Origin: Actinomycetota bacterium | GTDB taxonomy: Bacteria; Actinomycetota; Thermoleophilia; RBG-16-64-13 | Length of the DNA: 64,000 nt | Direction of reading: 5' to 3' | Assembly: GCA_012523095.1 (NCBI GenBank) | Contig: JAAYJE010000078.1 | Location: 24,921 to 88,920 of the forward strand | Notes under the pieces: model-generated | Told to the model about the DNA's origin: nothing | Database searches by the model: none | Seen by the model: the letters and a program-made list of their open reading frames with translations, nothing else | In this document: positions 1 to 10,095 of the stretch, in pieces | Layout of the letters: every line of letters begins with the position of its first letter | How positions within the stretch are numbered: position 1 is the stretch's first letter | Position numbers and translations under genes: made by a program

Positions 1-2
1 TT

Positions 3-620
3 CTGGCCGAATATCATCGCCGGCGGGATTTCACCCGCACCTCCGAACCGGCCGGAACCCATCCGTCCACAGATGTCGAGGCGCCCGAGCGCCCGGTCTT
101 CGTGGTGCAGAAGCATGCCGCCTCGAGCCTGCACTACGACCTGCGCTTGGAGCTGGAGGGCGTCCTCAAGTCCTGGGCGGTGCCGAAGGGACCCTCGCTC
201 GATCCCGCCGACAAGCGGCTGGCGGTCATGACGGAAGACCATCCCCTGGAGTATGCCGCTTTCGAGGGGATCATCCCCGAAGGGGAGTATGGGGGCGGAA
301 CGGTCATGGTATGGGACTTCGGTTGGTGGGAACTCGATGTGACCCGTGGGGGGACTCCGAAGAATCGTGGACATGCCGAGGGGGTCCGCGTCGGAGCCGA
401 CGGGGCTCTCGCGCGGGGCGACCTCAAATTCATCATCCACGGGCAGAAGCTCGCCGGGAGCTGGACCCTCGTACAGATGAAGAACCGCGGGGAGAAGAAC
501 TGGCTGCTCATCAAACACCGTGATACGGCCGCCCGGCCGGGGTCCAGCATCACCACTGAGGCGCCCGACTCCATCGCCACAGGCCGGTCCATAGAGCAGA
601 TCGCCCTGGAGGAGACATGA
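3..620 (+). CDS. DNA ligase D 3'-phosphoesterase domain protein (5' end outside window)
   Basis: Frame is open to the window edge; translation LAEYHRRRDFTRTSEPAG...FVVQKHAASSLHYDLRLELEGVLKSWAVPKGPS...EGEYGGGTVMVWDFG is the LigD phosphoesterase signature. Confidence 0.93.
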   Translation: MAEYHRRRDFTRTSEPAGTHPSTDVEAPERPVFVVQKHAASSLHYDLRLELEGVLKSWAVPKGPSLDPADKRLAVMTEDHPLEYAAFEGIIPEGEYGGGTVMVWDFGWWELDVTRGGTPKNRGHAEGVRVGADGALARGDLKFIIHGQKLAGSWTLVQMKNRGEKNWLLIKHRDTAARPGSSITTEAPDSIATGRSIEQIALEET

Positions 621-1618
621 CGATCCTTGTCTCGGGCGCCACAGGGTTCATCGGGAGCGTCATCACGCGCCATCTCCTGGACGCCGGCCACGCTGTGCGG
701 GCGATGAGCCGATCGATCGCCCAGGCGCTACCGAAATCGCTCGACAACGAGATCGGGCGTCGCGCCTTAGCCGAGGGCCGCCTAACCTTCGTCCAGGCAG
801 ACGTCACCAGGCCCGACGGCCTCCCGGGAGCCGTGCGGGGCGTAGAAGCAGTGATCCAAGCCGTCCAGTTCACCGGAGCTCCGATCGAAGACCCCAGGCG
901 AGGCCTCACCTACGCAGCGGTGGACCGCGACGGCACCCTGAACCTGCTGAATGCTCTCGCTTCGGTCTACGGCGCGCCGACGGCGGAGCCATCATCGACC
1001 CGCTTCCCCGCCGGCTCACCCCGGTTCATATATGTGAGCGGCATCACCGTCTCTGCCGAGGCCACGGAACCGTGGAACCGGGCCAAATGGCAGGCCGAAG
1101 AGGCCATCAGAGGCAGCGGCCTCGATTGGACCCTGGTGAGATGCTGTTGGGCATACGGCCCCCGAGATACAGCACTCAATCGCATACTCGGTTACTCGGA
1201 CTACCTACCGTTCGTGCCCATATTCGGAAGAGGCGACGATCTACTAACCCCCGTCTTCATAGAGGATGTAGGTCACCTGTTCACGCTCATCGTCGGAGAC
1301 GCCGGGCGGAGCGGCGACAAGACCTTCCGGCTCGGCGGTCCGGATGAGGTCACGCTGGCCGCGTTCATCAAGCTGGCGCTGGAGACCAGGGGGCGTCGCC
1401 GACCGGTCCTCCATATCCCCAAAGCGCTGGGCAAGCTGCAGGGAGCCCTGATGCAGTATCTGCCCGGGCGACCTCTCACTCCAGACGCGGTGGACTTCCT
1501 CACCCAGGCCGGCGCCGTAACGGAGGCGGACCGTGACCATTTGACGAAGCACTTCCCGGGATTTGAGACCACACCACTACGCGTGGGGTTGGCGACTTAT
1601 ATGCCGGGAACCCGGTGA
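617..1618 (+). CDS. NAD(P)-binding epimerase/NmrA-like SDR
   Basis: N-terminal ILVSGATGFIGSVITRHLLDAGHAVRAMSR Rossmann motif; ATGA overlap with upstream gene. Confidence 0.88.
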   Translation: MTILVSGATGFIGSVITRHLLDAGHAVRAMSRSIAQALPKSLDNEIGRRALAEGRLTFVQADVTRPDGLPGAVRGVEAVIQAVQFTGAPIEDPRRGLTYAAVDRDGTLNLLNALASVYGAPTAEPSSTRFPAGSPRFIYVSGITVSAEATEPWNRAKWQAEEAIRGSGLDWTLVRCCWAYGPRDTALNRILGYSDYLPFVPIFGRGDDLLTPVFIEDVGHLFTLIVGDAGRSGDKTFRLGGPDEVTLAAFIKLALETRGRRRPVLHIPKALGKLQGALMQYLPGRPLTPDAVDFLTQAGAVTEADRDHLTKHFPGFETTPLRVGLATYMPGTR

Positions 1619-1619
1619 T

Positions 1620-1661
1620 GGGGCCGGCGCCGGGCGGCCCGCACCGCCCGGCGCCGGCCCC
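1620..1661. terminator. Perfect 18-bp GC-only inverted repeat between convergent genes
   Basis: GGGGCCGGCGCCGGGCGG-CCCGCA-CCGCCCGGCGCCGGCCCC directly after the stop codon; no T-tract. Confidence 0.6.
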
Positions 1662-1860
1662 TCCCGGTCGGAGTGAAGTCGAAAGATGGGAGCTCACACG
1701 GAGCTCTAACCCAGGCCTCAGCCTCCGCCGCCTCCGCCTGTGCCGTCGCCACCTCCGCGACGTCCTCTGCGGCTCATCGCCAAGACCAACACTATGACCA
1801 CGACCACGATGATCGCTATCTCCGTCCAGCTCTCTATCCCAGCTCTCCTTTGTCCGCCCG

Positions 1861-2817
1861 TCACACGACAGAGTCGAACAACTCCGTCGAAAGATATCGT
1901 TCCCCGGCATCGGGCAAAATAACCACGATGGTCTTGCCAGCATACTCCACCTGCTGGGCCAGGCGCACGGCGGCAGCGGTGGCCGCCCCGCTCGATATGC
2001 CGCAGAGTATCCCCTCCTCACGCGCAAGCCGTCGGGCCATCGCGACGGCTGCGTGGGTCTCGACCGGCTCCACCTGGTCCACCAGCGACAGATCAAGGTT
2101 GGCGGGGATGAAGCCTGCACCGATCCCCTGGATGCCATGCGGGCCGGGATCGAGCTCCTCTCCGGCCAAGGACTGCGCTATCACCGAGCTTGTCGCCGGC
2201 TCCACCGCCACAGAGTGAAGCGCCCGACCCTTGTCCCGTTCGAAGAAACGTGAGATGCCGCTTAGAGTACCTCCGGTGCCCACTCCCGCCACCAGCGCAT
2301 CCACTTCCCCTCCGGTATCCTCCCAGATCTCGGGCCCCGTGGTCTTCTCATGGATGGCGGGGTTGGCGGGATTGCTGAACTGTTGCGGGAGGAAGTAACG
2401 CTCGGGGTCGTTCGCGGCCAATTCCTCCGCACGCACGATCGCCCCCCTCATACCCTCGGACCCCGGCGTCAACATCAACTCGGCTCCAAAGAAGGCCAGC
2501 ACCTTCCGCCGCTCCACGCTCATGGTCTCCGGCATGGCGAGGATCAGCCGGTAGCCCCGCGCGGCACAGACATAGGCGAGACCGATACCGGTGTTACCGC
2601 TGGTAGGCTCGATGATCGTCGTGTGGGGTCCGATCAGACCTCTCTCCTCGGCATCCCTTATCATGGCGGCTCCGACCCGGCACTTCACCGAGTAGGCGGG
2701 ATTGCGACCCTCGATCTTCACCAGCACCCGTGCCCGGGTCTTGCCGGTCACTCTGTTCAACCGCACCAGCGGCGTGTGGCCGATGGAGAAAGAGTTGTCT
2801 TCATAGATGGTCGCCAT
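1861..2817 (-). CDS. cysK: Cysteine synthase (O-acetylserine sulfhydrylase)
   Basis: [23 protein letters not shown]...[22 protein letters not shown]...[10 protein letters not shown]; start moved to internal ATG at 2817. Confidence 0.92.
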   Translation of the reverse strand: MATIYEDNSFSIGHTPLVRLNRVTGKTRARVLVKIEGRNPAYSVKCRVGAAMIRDAEERGLIGPHTTIIEPTSGNTGIGLAYVCAARGYRLILAMPETMSVERRKVLAFFGAELMLTPGSEGMRGAIVRAEELAANDPERYFLPQQFSNPANPAIHEKTTGPEIWEDTGGEVDALVAGVGTGGTLSGISRFFERDKGRALHSVAVEPATSSVIAQSLAGEELDPGPHGIQGIGAGFIPANLDLSLVDQVEPVETHAAVAMARRLAREEGILCGISSGAATAAAVRLAQQVEYAGKTIVVILPDAGERYLSTELFDSVV

Positions 2818-2870
2818 GTCGCGCTCCTTCGTCGTCGCGGATCCCCGTGGCTGGCACACGACCGTCGCCG

Positions 2871-4244
2871 TCAGCCATCGCCCCGCGGGCCGCCGCCCGG
2901 CAGGCCACCGTCCTCCGGGTCACCCTCTTGCGATGCACGCAACGCTTGTTCCAAGTCGCCAAGGATGTCCTCCACCCTCTCCAAGCCTACCGAGATCCTT
3001 ATCAGCCCCGGGGTCACCCCCGCGTTGAGCTGTTCCTCGGGCGTGAGTTGCCTATGGGTCGTGCTGGCCGGATGGATCACCAGGGTCTTCGCGTCAAGGA
3101 TGTTGGCCACGTGTGAAGCGAGTCTCACCGACTCGATGAATCTTCGCCCGGCCGCCAGACCTCCACGGACCTCGAAACCAAGGACTGCGCCGGGGCCCAA
3201 GGGAAAGTAGCGGAGGGACCGCTCATGGTCGGGATGGTCCGGCAGTCCCGCGTAGTCCACCGAGGTGACCAACGGATGTTCCCGGAGAAAACGAGCCACC
3301 GTCATCGCATTCGCCACATGGGACCGGGCCCGCAACGGGAGCGTCTCCAATCCCTGGATGAACAACCAGGCGTTGAAGGGTGAGAGCGTCGCGCCCGTAT
3401 CCCGTAGGAGCCCGGTGCGGATCTTGAAGAGGTAGGCCATGCCTCGAGCCACCGCGCGGTCGTGATCCCCGAACGCCTCCCAGAAGTCCGCTCCGTGATA
3501 GGCCGGATCGGGCCCGTATATCTCCGGATACCTGCCGGAGGCCTTCCAGTCGAAGGTGCCCTTGTCCACTACGGCGCCCCCGATCGAGGTGCCGTGGCCG
3601 CCTATCATCTTGGTGAGGGAGTAGACGACGATGTCGACCCCGTGTTCGAACGGGTTGAACAAGGGGGGCGGTGTCACCGTATTGTCAAGTATGAACGGGA
3701 TCCGATGTCGATGGGCGATCTCCGCTATGGCGGCCAAGTCGTCGACGTTGCCTTTGGGATTCCCGATGGACTCCGTGTAGAGCAGTCTGGTGTTCTCGTC
3801 GATGGCCTGTTCGAAGTTGGCCGGGTCGCTCGAATCTACGAAGCGCGCCTCGATGCCGAACCGCTTGAGCGGGTAACAGAACTGGGTATAAGTGCCCCCA
3901 TAGAGCTTGTCGCCGGTGACGATGTTCTGGCCGGTGGACGTCAGGGTGGCTACCGCATAGAAAATGGCCGCCATGCCCGACGCCGTCGCCACCGCTCCTG
4001 CCGCCCCGTGCAGAGCCGCGAGTCGTCTCTCCAGCGCGTCGGTCGTGGGGTTGGAGATCCTAGAGTAGATATGGCCGGGCTCCCTGAGGTCGAACAGCCC
4101 GGCCGCGTGCTCGGTGTCACGGAACAGGTAGCTGGTAGTCTGATAGATGGGCACGGCCCGTGACAAGGTATCCTGGCCGGGCGCATGCCCGGCGTGAAGA
4201 GCAAGTGTCTCGGGACCATAGTCGCTGGGATCGAAGTCACTCAT
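2871..4244 (-). CDS. metY: O-acetylhomoserine aminocarboxypropyltransferase/sulfhydrylase
   Basis: [40 protein letters not shown]...[27 protein letters not shown]-dependent Cys/Met metabolism family. Confidence 0.93.
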   Translation of the reverse strand: MSDFDPSDYGPETLALHAGHAPGQDTLSRAVPIYQTTSYLFRDTEHAAGLFDLREPGHIYSRISNPTTDALERRLAALHGAAGAVATASGMAAIFYAVATLTSTGQNIVTGDKLYGGTYTQFCYPLKRFGIEARFVDSSDPANFEQAIDENTRLLYTESIGNPKGNVDDLAAIAEIAHRHRIPFILDNTVTPPPLFNPFEHGVDIVVYSLTKMIGGHGTSIGGAVVDKGTFDWKASGRYPEIYGPDPAYHGADFWEAFGDHDRAVARGMAYLFKIRTGLLRDTGATLSPFNAWLFIQGLETLPLRARSHVANAMTVARFLREHPLVTSVDYAGLPDHPDHERSLRYFPLGPGAVLGFEVRGGLAAGRRFIESVRLASHVANILDAKTLVIHPASTTHRQLTPEEQLNAGVTPGLIRISVGLERVEDILGDLEQALRASQEGDPEDGGLPGGGPRGDG

Positions 4245-4330
4245 GTCGGGGCCTTTCCTGCACGGGCGTGGCTGCGATGTCTCAAGGCTACTAGTCTAGA
4301 CACGGTTCGTCCATCCTCCGAAGCTGTGCT

Positions 4331-5212
4331 TCAGGCCTGCGTCGCAGGGCCGTCCAACAGCCGCGGCAGATCCGCCAGTCCGGAGAGGACATGGTCGGGG
4401 AGCGCGCCCGCGCCGGAGGCGCGGGCGCGCTCCAGGTCGATCTCACTCGTGACACCGGTCAACACCAGCACTGTGACCATGCCCGCCTCTCTTCCCATAG
4501 CGATGTCGGTGCTCAGCCTGTCGCCCACGAACAGAGTCTCCGCCGGTGACGTTCCTGTGAGCGCGGCCAGCGTCTCAGCCGGCGCCGGGCCTGGTTTTCC
4601 CATCACCAAGGGCTCCTGCTCTGTCGCTACGGCCACAGCCGCCACCAAGCTACCCGCCCCCGGAGCCAACCCATCGGGGGTGGGAAAGGTGGCGTCGCGG
4701 TTGGTGGCCACAAACAGCGCCCCTCCGAGGACCGCCTGCTGAGCCGCCGCCAGCGCCTGGTAGGAGAAGTGCCTATCCATGCCTACCACGACGGCCGCCG
4801 GAGCCGTCCCGAGCGCCTCGCGCCGCGTCTCGCCGGCGTAGTAAGGAACCAACCCGACGTCACGCAGCTCGCGCAGCAGCCCGGCCTCGCCAATGACCAA
4901 CACCGGGGATCCCGGGGGCAACCTATCCCGCAGCCACCGCCCGGTCACGAGACCCGAGGTGAGCACCCGTTCGGCGCCGGCCGGCAGACCCATACCGTCC
5001 AGACGCTCCGACACCGTCTCCCTGTGGGCCGTGGAGTTGTTGCTGACGTACCGCAGATCAAGACCACGACGGAGCACATCTTCAAGCGCCTCACGCACCC
5101 CGGGGAGCACCTGGCCGCCCCGCCACACCACGCCGTCGAGATCCAGAGCCACAGCTCGGATGATCCGACCGCCGATCGAGACTTCTCCGCCGCCGAGTCG
5201 CTCGAGACTCAC
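4331..5212 (-). CDS. HAD-IIA family hydrolase (NagD/phosphoglycolate phosphatase-like)
   Basis: ALDLDGVVWRGGQVLPGVREAL...YVSNNSTAHRE...VMGKPGPAPAETLAALTGTSPAETLFVGDRLSTDIAMGREAGM. Confidence 0.9.
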   Translation of the reverse strand: MSLERLGGGEVSIGGRIIRAVALDLDGVVWRGGQVLPGVREALEDVLRRGLDLRYVSNNSTAHRETVSERLDGMGLPAGAERVLTSGLVTGRWLRDRLPPGSPVLVIGEAGLLRELRDVGLVPYYAGETRREALGTAPAAVVVGMDRHFSYQALAAAQQAVLGGALFVATNRDATFPTPDGLAPGAGSLVAAVAVATEQEPLVMGKPGPAPAETLAALTGTSPAETLFVGDRLSTDIAMGREAGMVTVLVLTGVTSEIDLERARASGAGALPDHVLSGLADLPRLLDGPATQA

Positions 5213-5254
5213 CGCGTACGCCTCAGCTCGGCCATCATCCTCCCCCTTTGGACG

Positions 5255-6484
5255 TCATCCCACGATCCCGATCTTATCGAGCAACCGGGCCATCCCGGTG
5301 AACTCGAGGTCGATGGCTGCCGATGGGCAGACCTCATGGCAGCAGTAGCAACGGATACATAGAGCGTCGTCCACCTTGGCCACCTTCGCCTTCTGGTCCA
5401 TAGTGACGGCCTTCACCGGACAGCCCCTCTCGCAGGCCGCACATAGGGTGCACCGCCCCGCCTTGGGTCGTGGCATCCGGTTCATATGACGCAGCATCCG
5501 TCGCAGGGGAGCATCGATGAGCCCGCTGCGCACGCCGACCCCGATCCCTTTGTAGCTGCCGGGCATCACGAAATCCCTCACGCGCAGCTCCTCCAGAGGC
5601 ACGCCGACGGTCTCTACGTCGTCCTCCCGGCCGCTCCACAAACCTCGGTCGCGGGCCGCCGCGAGGACGGGAACGGCCGAGGTCTCGATTCCGGCGATGC
5701 GGCAGCAGGCCACATCGACGGCCACCATGTCCTCGCCGGCTAAGAGAATGCCCAGGTGGCGCGGTGTGCCGCCCGTCCCCGGCCCATCTCCTTCCATGCC
5801 CAGGATCCCGTCCACGATACTCAGGCGCGGACCGACGAAGTAGGCCACGTCCAGCAACATCTCGGCAAAGCGCCTACGGTCGTTCAACCGGGCGTGGTAG
5901 GCCGCCTTATTGAGCCCAGGGATGACTCCGAAGAGGTTCTTGGTCGCGCCCGTGAAGACCATGAACATATGGGTCTTGAACTTAGCCAGGTTGATGACGC
6001 CATCGACCTCGAGTATAGGGCTGAGCACCTCGATCCGCTTGGCCAGCACGGCCTCCGGTACTGAGACCGCCCTCCAATCGGTTTCGAAAGAGAGCTCGAG
6101 GCCGTATCGCTCGGCCACGTCTTGATAGCCGGCTTTGCGGAAGGCCCGCTCAATCACCGGCCGCGCGTGCACCACCCCCGTGCCGGGGCTCTCCACCACC
6201 ACCGGGTGTGCCCCGGCTTCTTTCACCAACGATGCCACCATCCCCACAAGCTCCGGGTGGGTGATGATGGCCCTGTCGGGGGAGGTGGCGAAAAGGATAT
6301 TGGGCTTGAGTGCGATGCGCTCACCCGGTTTGACGAAGGCCGCCATGCCTCCCAAGGGGGCGAGGAGCTCGTCCAGGGCGGTCCTTAATCTCTTCGCATC
6401 ATAGTCGACGCACCTCGCCGCTGCGACCACCGGCCCCTCCGGCCTATAGGCGCCGGATACCTGCTCGTCGTGCTTATGTCCCAT
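5255..6484 (-). CDS. DUF362 domain 4Fe-4S protein
   Basis: IALKPNILFATSPDRAIITHPELVG...C-terminal CTLCAACERGCP and CIRCYCCHEVCP clusters. Confidence 0.88.
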   Translation of the reverse strand: MGHKHDEQVSGAYRPEGPVVAAARCVDYDAKRLRTALDELLAPLGGMAAFVKPGERIALKPNILFATSPDRAIITHPELVGMVASLVKEAGAHPVVVESPGTGVVHARPVIERAFRKAGYQDVAERYGLELSFETDWRAVSVPEAVLAKRIEVLSPILEVDGVINLAKFKTHMFMVFTGATKNLFGVIPGLNKAAYHARLNDRRRFAEMLLDVAYFVGPRLSIVDGILGMEGDGPGTGGTPRHLGILLAGEDMVAVDVACCRIAGIETSAVPVLAAARDRGLWSGREDDVETVGVPLEELRVRDFVMPGSYKGIGVGVRSGLIDAPLRRMLRHMNRMPRPKAGRCTLCAACERGCPVKAVTMDQKAKVAKVDDALCIRCYCCHEVCPSAAIDLEFTGMARLLDKIGIVG

Positions 6485-6565
6485 TGCTCCTCCGGTCGAA
6501 CATGGCTGCTATTCTATCCTCTGGACACCCTAGACCGTTCCCTTCCGTCAGGAGGCTGACCACAG

Positions 6566-7291
6566 ATGGCATCCATGACCTTCAACGGTGTTCTCCTGGA
6601 GAAGATCCCACGTACGGCCGACACGACCAGCTATCGCTTCTCTCGACCGCCGGAGTACGAGTTCAAAGCCGGGCAATTCTTCCTCATGAGGATCATGTCG
6701 CCCGCGGGCCGCCTGACCCACGCTTTCAGCCACTGCGACTCTCCCACAGAAAAGCACGTGGAGTTGACCACCCGTCTCACCGGGTCCGACTACAAGAACG
6801 CCCTCGACGCGCTGCCCATCGGGACCGAGGTGGAGATCGACGGACCACACGGCGAGTTCCTCTTCCGTTATGAGGCCCCGAAGATCGCCTTCCTCACCGG
6901 TGGAGTAGGCATCACGCCTATCCGGAGCATGCTGCGCTGCCTCGCCGATGCGGACGGTAGAGGTAGGATCGGGGGACAAGAACTCGTCCTCGTGTACGGG
7001 AGCATGACGGAGGACGGCATCCTGTACGAGGAGGAGCTTGACGGGCTCGCTCAGGCCGTCCCCGGACTGCATGTGGTCCACGTGATAACAGAGCCGACGG
7101 AGCGTTGGAAAGGCCACAGCGGCTTCATCTCGACCGACATTCTTCGTGCCGAACTACATGACCCTTCCATATGGACCTACTACATCGTGGGTCCGCCGGC
7201 TATGGTCGCCGCCATGCAGAAGCTCATGGAGCAGCTGGAGGTCCCGCCGAAGCGGACTGTGGTCGAGAACTTCGCCGGCTACGCCACGTAG
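6566..7291 (+). CDS. FAD/NAD-dependent ferredoxin reductase-like oxidoreductase
   Basis: TSYRFSRPPEYEFKAGQFFLMRI...KIAFLTGGVGITPIRSMLR...YYIVGPPAMVAAMQKLM. Confidence 0.9.
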   Translation: MASMTFNGVLLEKIPRTADTTSYRFSRPPEYEFKAGQFFLMRIMSPAGRLTHAFSHCDSPTEKHVELTTRLTGSDYKNALDALPIGTEVEIDGPHGEFLFRYEAPKIAFLTGGVGITPIRSMLRCLADADGRGRIGGQELVLVYGSMTEDGILYEEELDGLAQAVPGLHVVHVITEPTERWKGHSGFISTDILRAELHDPSIWTYYIVGPPAMVAAMQKLMEQLEVPPKRTVVENFAGYAT

Positions 7292-9360
7292 TGGGCTTTC
7301 TGGAAGAACTCCCCAGAGGCCCAGGTCTTGCCGTTTTCGCCGGCGGAGGCGCATGGCTGCCGCGTGCCGACGGTCACGGTGATGAGGCCCTGGTGCTGAC
7401 CGAACCCAGCCGGGTCATGGCGGCCAACACGCCTGAAGACGTCCTCGCGCTGCTCGATGAGGTAGAGGCTCACCAACGGGCCGGCCGGTACGTAGCCGGT
7501 TATCTCTCCTACGAGGCCGGGAGCGTCTTCGGTCTCAAGGTGCGGGATGTCGTTCCGGATCTGCCGCCCCTCGCTTGGATGGCGGCATATGAACCCGGCT
7601 CGGCCACGGTGATCCCGCCCACCCGCTGGAAGGAACTCCTCGGCCGGGTGGACGTGTCCAGCACAGCCCGGGCTCTGACCGGAGTCTCGCCCGAGTTGAG
7701 CGTATCCCGGGACGAATACGTGGAGGCCATACGCCGGGTGCGCGAGTACATCGCAGCGGGCGACACGTGCCAGGTCAACTACACGGTCCGCAGCCGCTTC
7801 GCGCTCGCAGGAGACGGCGCGGCCTCGGACGGTGTCGACCCCGGCGGTGCGGCCTCCGGCGATGCAGGCCCGGCCCGCACTCGCACGGACGATAGGATCG
7901 ATCCTTTCGAATACTTCCTGGCTTTGGTGGTCCGTCAACAGGTACCTTACGCCGCGTATCTCGATTTGGGAGACGCGCAGGTCATCAGCCTCTCTCCGGA
8001 ATTGTTCCTGCGACGAGAGAAGGGACGGTTGGAGAGCCGTCCCATGAAGGGCACCCGCCCACGGGGAACGTCCCATCCTGAGGACGTCGCTCTTGCATAC
8101 GAGCTCGTGGAGACGGAGAAAGAGCGAGCTGAGAACCTTATGATCGTCGACATGGTGCGTAATGACCTCGGTCGCGTGTGCCGCGCCGGCAGCGTGCGCG
8201 TACCCGCGCTGTTCACGGTTGAGCCTTACCGGACCGTCTGGCAGCTGACAAGCACCGTGATCGGAGATGTGAACCCCCAGGCAAGTCTTAAGGACATCAT
8301 GCGGGCAGTCTATCCAGGGGCATCCATCACCGGGGCGCCCAAGCACCACACCATGGAGATCATCGCCGAACTCGAGACGGAGGCCCGAGGCGTCTATTGT
8401 GGCGCCGTCGGCCTGTTCATACCCGGTGGTGACTTCACCTGCAACATCGCCATCCGCACCATCGTCCATCGGGCGGGTAATTGCAGGCTGGGTACCGGCT
8501 CCGGAGTCGTTTGGGACGCGACGGCCGGAGCTGAGTACGACGAGACCCTGGTCAAGGCATCTTTCGCCACTCCACCCGCCGGGGACACGTGGCGACCCGA
8601 CCCTGGCACACGGCTGCGCAGAGCCATGCGCGCGGGCGGAGGGTTCCGGCTCTTCGAGACCATCCTCCTCGAACCCAGAGAAGGCGACGCCACCATAGAA
8701 GCCCCGCTTGAGTCGGCCGGCTTCAGCCCTTCCCTGACGATGAGCGACACGGCCGTCCTCGCGCGCTATCGATTCCTTGACGAGCACCTCGACCGCATGG
8801 ATGATGCGGCCCAGGAGCTGGGGCTGAAGTTCGACCGCCGGGCCGCCCTGGCGCTCCTCGTGGGTTGCGCACGACTGAACCCCGGCGCACTGGTCGTCCA
8901 CCTTGACCTCGAGGACGAGGTGGGTTTTAGCATCTCCACCCGCGCCGCACCTGTAATCGAGCACACCCCCGTGGCCCTCATGGTCTCTCCATTCCGGACC
9001 GATCCGGACGACCCCCTCCTGCGGCTTAAGACCAGCGTGCGGGGCTTCTACAACCGCGAACACCGCAGAGCCGTCCACGAAGGTTGCTTCGACGCGCTCT
9101 TCCTGAACGGGCTGGACCGAGTGACTGAGGGGTCCATCGTCAACATTTTCGCCCGCTTCGGTGGGTCTTGGATCACACCGCCGCTGAGCGACGGTCTGCT
9201 CCCGGGCATCTGGCGGGCCCACTACCTGGCCGAGACCGGCGCGTTGGAATGCTCTCTGACCTTGGAAGAATTGTTGGCGGCCGACCTGATGGTGGTGGGC
9301 AACTCGGTGCGCGGCGCCCTCGTGGTGGACCGGGTGGTCGCGGACCCTGTGGTGTTCTAG
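7291..9360 (+). CDS. pabB: Fused aminodeoxychorismate synthase component I and aminodeoxychorismate lyase (class IV aminotransferase)
   Basis: N-terminal chorismate-binding domain (SPELFLRREKGRLESRPMKGTRPRG, PGASITGAPKHHTMEIIAELE) followed by GGGFRLFETILL...FLNGLDRVTEGSIVNIF class IV aminotransferase; GTG start in TAGTG overlap at 7289-7293. Confidence 0.9.
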   Translation: MGFLEELPRGPGLAVFAGGGAWLPRADGHGDEALVLTEPSRVMAANTPEDVLALLDEVEAHQRAGRYVAGYLSYEAGSVFGLKVRDVVPDLPPLAWMAAYEPGSATVIPPTRWKELLGRVDVSSTARALTGVSPELSVSRDEYVEAIRRVREYIAAGDTCQVNYTVRSRFALAGDGAASDGVDPGGAASGDAGPARTRTDDRIDPFEYFLALVVRQQVPYAAYLDLGDAQVISLSPELFLRREKGRLESRPMKGTRPRGTSHPEDVALAYELVETEKERAENLMIVDMVRNDLGRVCRAGSVRVPALFTVEPYRTVWQLTSTVIGDVNPQASLKDIMRAVYPGASITGAPKHHTMEIIAELETEARGVYCGAVGLFIPGGDFTCNIAIRTIVHRAGNCRLGTGSGVVWDATAGAEYDETLVKASFATPPAGDTWRPDPGTRLRRAMRAGGGFRLFETILLEPREGDATIEAPLESAGFSPSLTMSDTAVLARYRFLDEHLDRMDDAAQELGLKFDRRAALALLVGCARLNPGALVVHLDLEDEVGFSISTRAAPVIEHTPVALMVSPFRTDPDDPLLRLKTSVRGFYNREHRRAVHEGCFDALFLNGLDRVTEGSIVNIFARFGGSWITPPLSDGLLPGIWRAHYLAETGALECSLTLEELLAADLMVVGNSVRGALVVDRVVADPVVF

Positions 9361-9377
9361 ACGACCGGCCGGAACGA

Positions 9378-9426
9378 ACGGCGGGTCGGAGTACGAAGCG
9401 ACAGCCGCCTCACCCCGACCCGCCGT
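9378..9426. terminator. 12-bp perfect inverted repeat between convergent genes
   Basis: ACGGCGGGTCGG (9378-9389) and CCGACCCGCCGT (9415-9426). Confidence 0.5.
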
Positions 9427-9448
9427 ATGCTGCTTCAGCCGAGTCCGA

Positions 9449-10003
9449 CTAGGGCGTGACGGCGAGAGCCGTGTCGAGCAACTCCACCGGCTTCTCGGTG
9501 ATAAGGTCTACGATGTCCTGTGCACCGAGTTCGAGGTTGTAGTACTTGATCGGCTCAATCATGATGTCCGTGATGGCGGCGACTCGCTGCGGCCTGTTGT
9601 CGTTCAGAAAGCTGTTGCAGGCTCCGAACTCACTTGTGTCGGAGTCCTTGAGAGCCAGGTACTTCGTGTTGAGCTCCTTCATGATGGGTTCGTATGAGGC
9701 GTAGAGCTCCTCGAGTTGCGGTTTCACTGCGTCCGGCTCAGGCTTGTCCTTGACCTTCTCCGACACCTTGCCGACCAGCTCATCGAAGGCATCCAGGATC
9801 TCCGCCCCCAAGGCCGCGCCTTCGCCGCCACCCTCAGGCGCCAGTGAAGAGTCCGAGGAGGAGGCCCCGGTAGTGGTGGTGTCGGCGGCATCTGAGTCGG
9901 AGCCCCCGCATCCGCTCACCATCACCGCGATCAGACCGGCGATCAACATCAAGACCACCGCCGTGAGCATCCCCTCGCGTTTCTTACAAATACCTTTACC
10001 CAT
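9449..10003 (-). CDS. Hypothetical lipoprotein
   Basis: Hydrophobic N-terminus with VSGCGG lipobox-like Cys, Ser/Thr linker. Confidence 0.7.
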   Translation of the reverse strand: MGKGICKKREGMLTAVVLMLIAGLIAVMVSGCGGSDSDAADTTTTGASSSDSSLAPEGGGEGAALGAEILDAFDELVGKVSEKVKDKPEPDAVKPQLEELYASYEPIMKELNTKYLALKDSDTSEFGACNSFLNDNRPQRVAAITDIMIEPIKYYNLELGAQDIVDLITEKPVELLDTALAVTP

Positions 10004-10095
10004 GCTCCCTCCACGCTTAATCAGTGATTGTCAGACCAGGCAGGCCGCCCGGGCCGGCCGCCACTATACATTCTCAACCGCTGAACTTCCACCTC

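Noticed and set aside
4245-4330. Possible SAM riboswitch upstream of metY
   Set aside because: Region is too short and no SAM-I/SAM-II core was seen; a CTAGAC palindrome alone is insufficient.
7279-9222. 647-aa minus-strand ORF
   Set aside because: Antisense of pabB-pabC fusion, which has clear family motifs; long antisense ORFs are a high-GC artefact.
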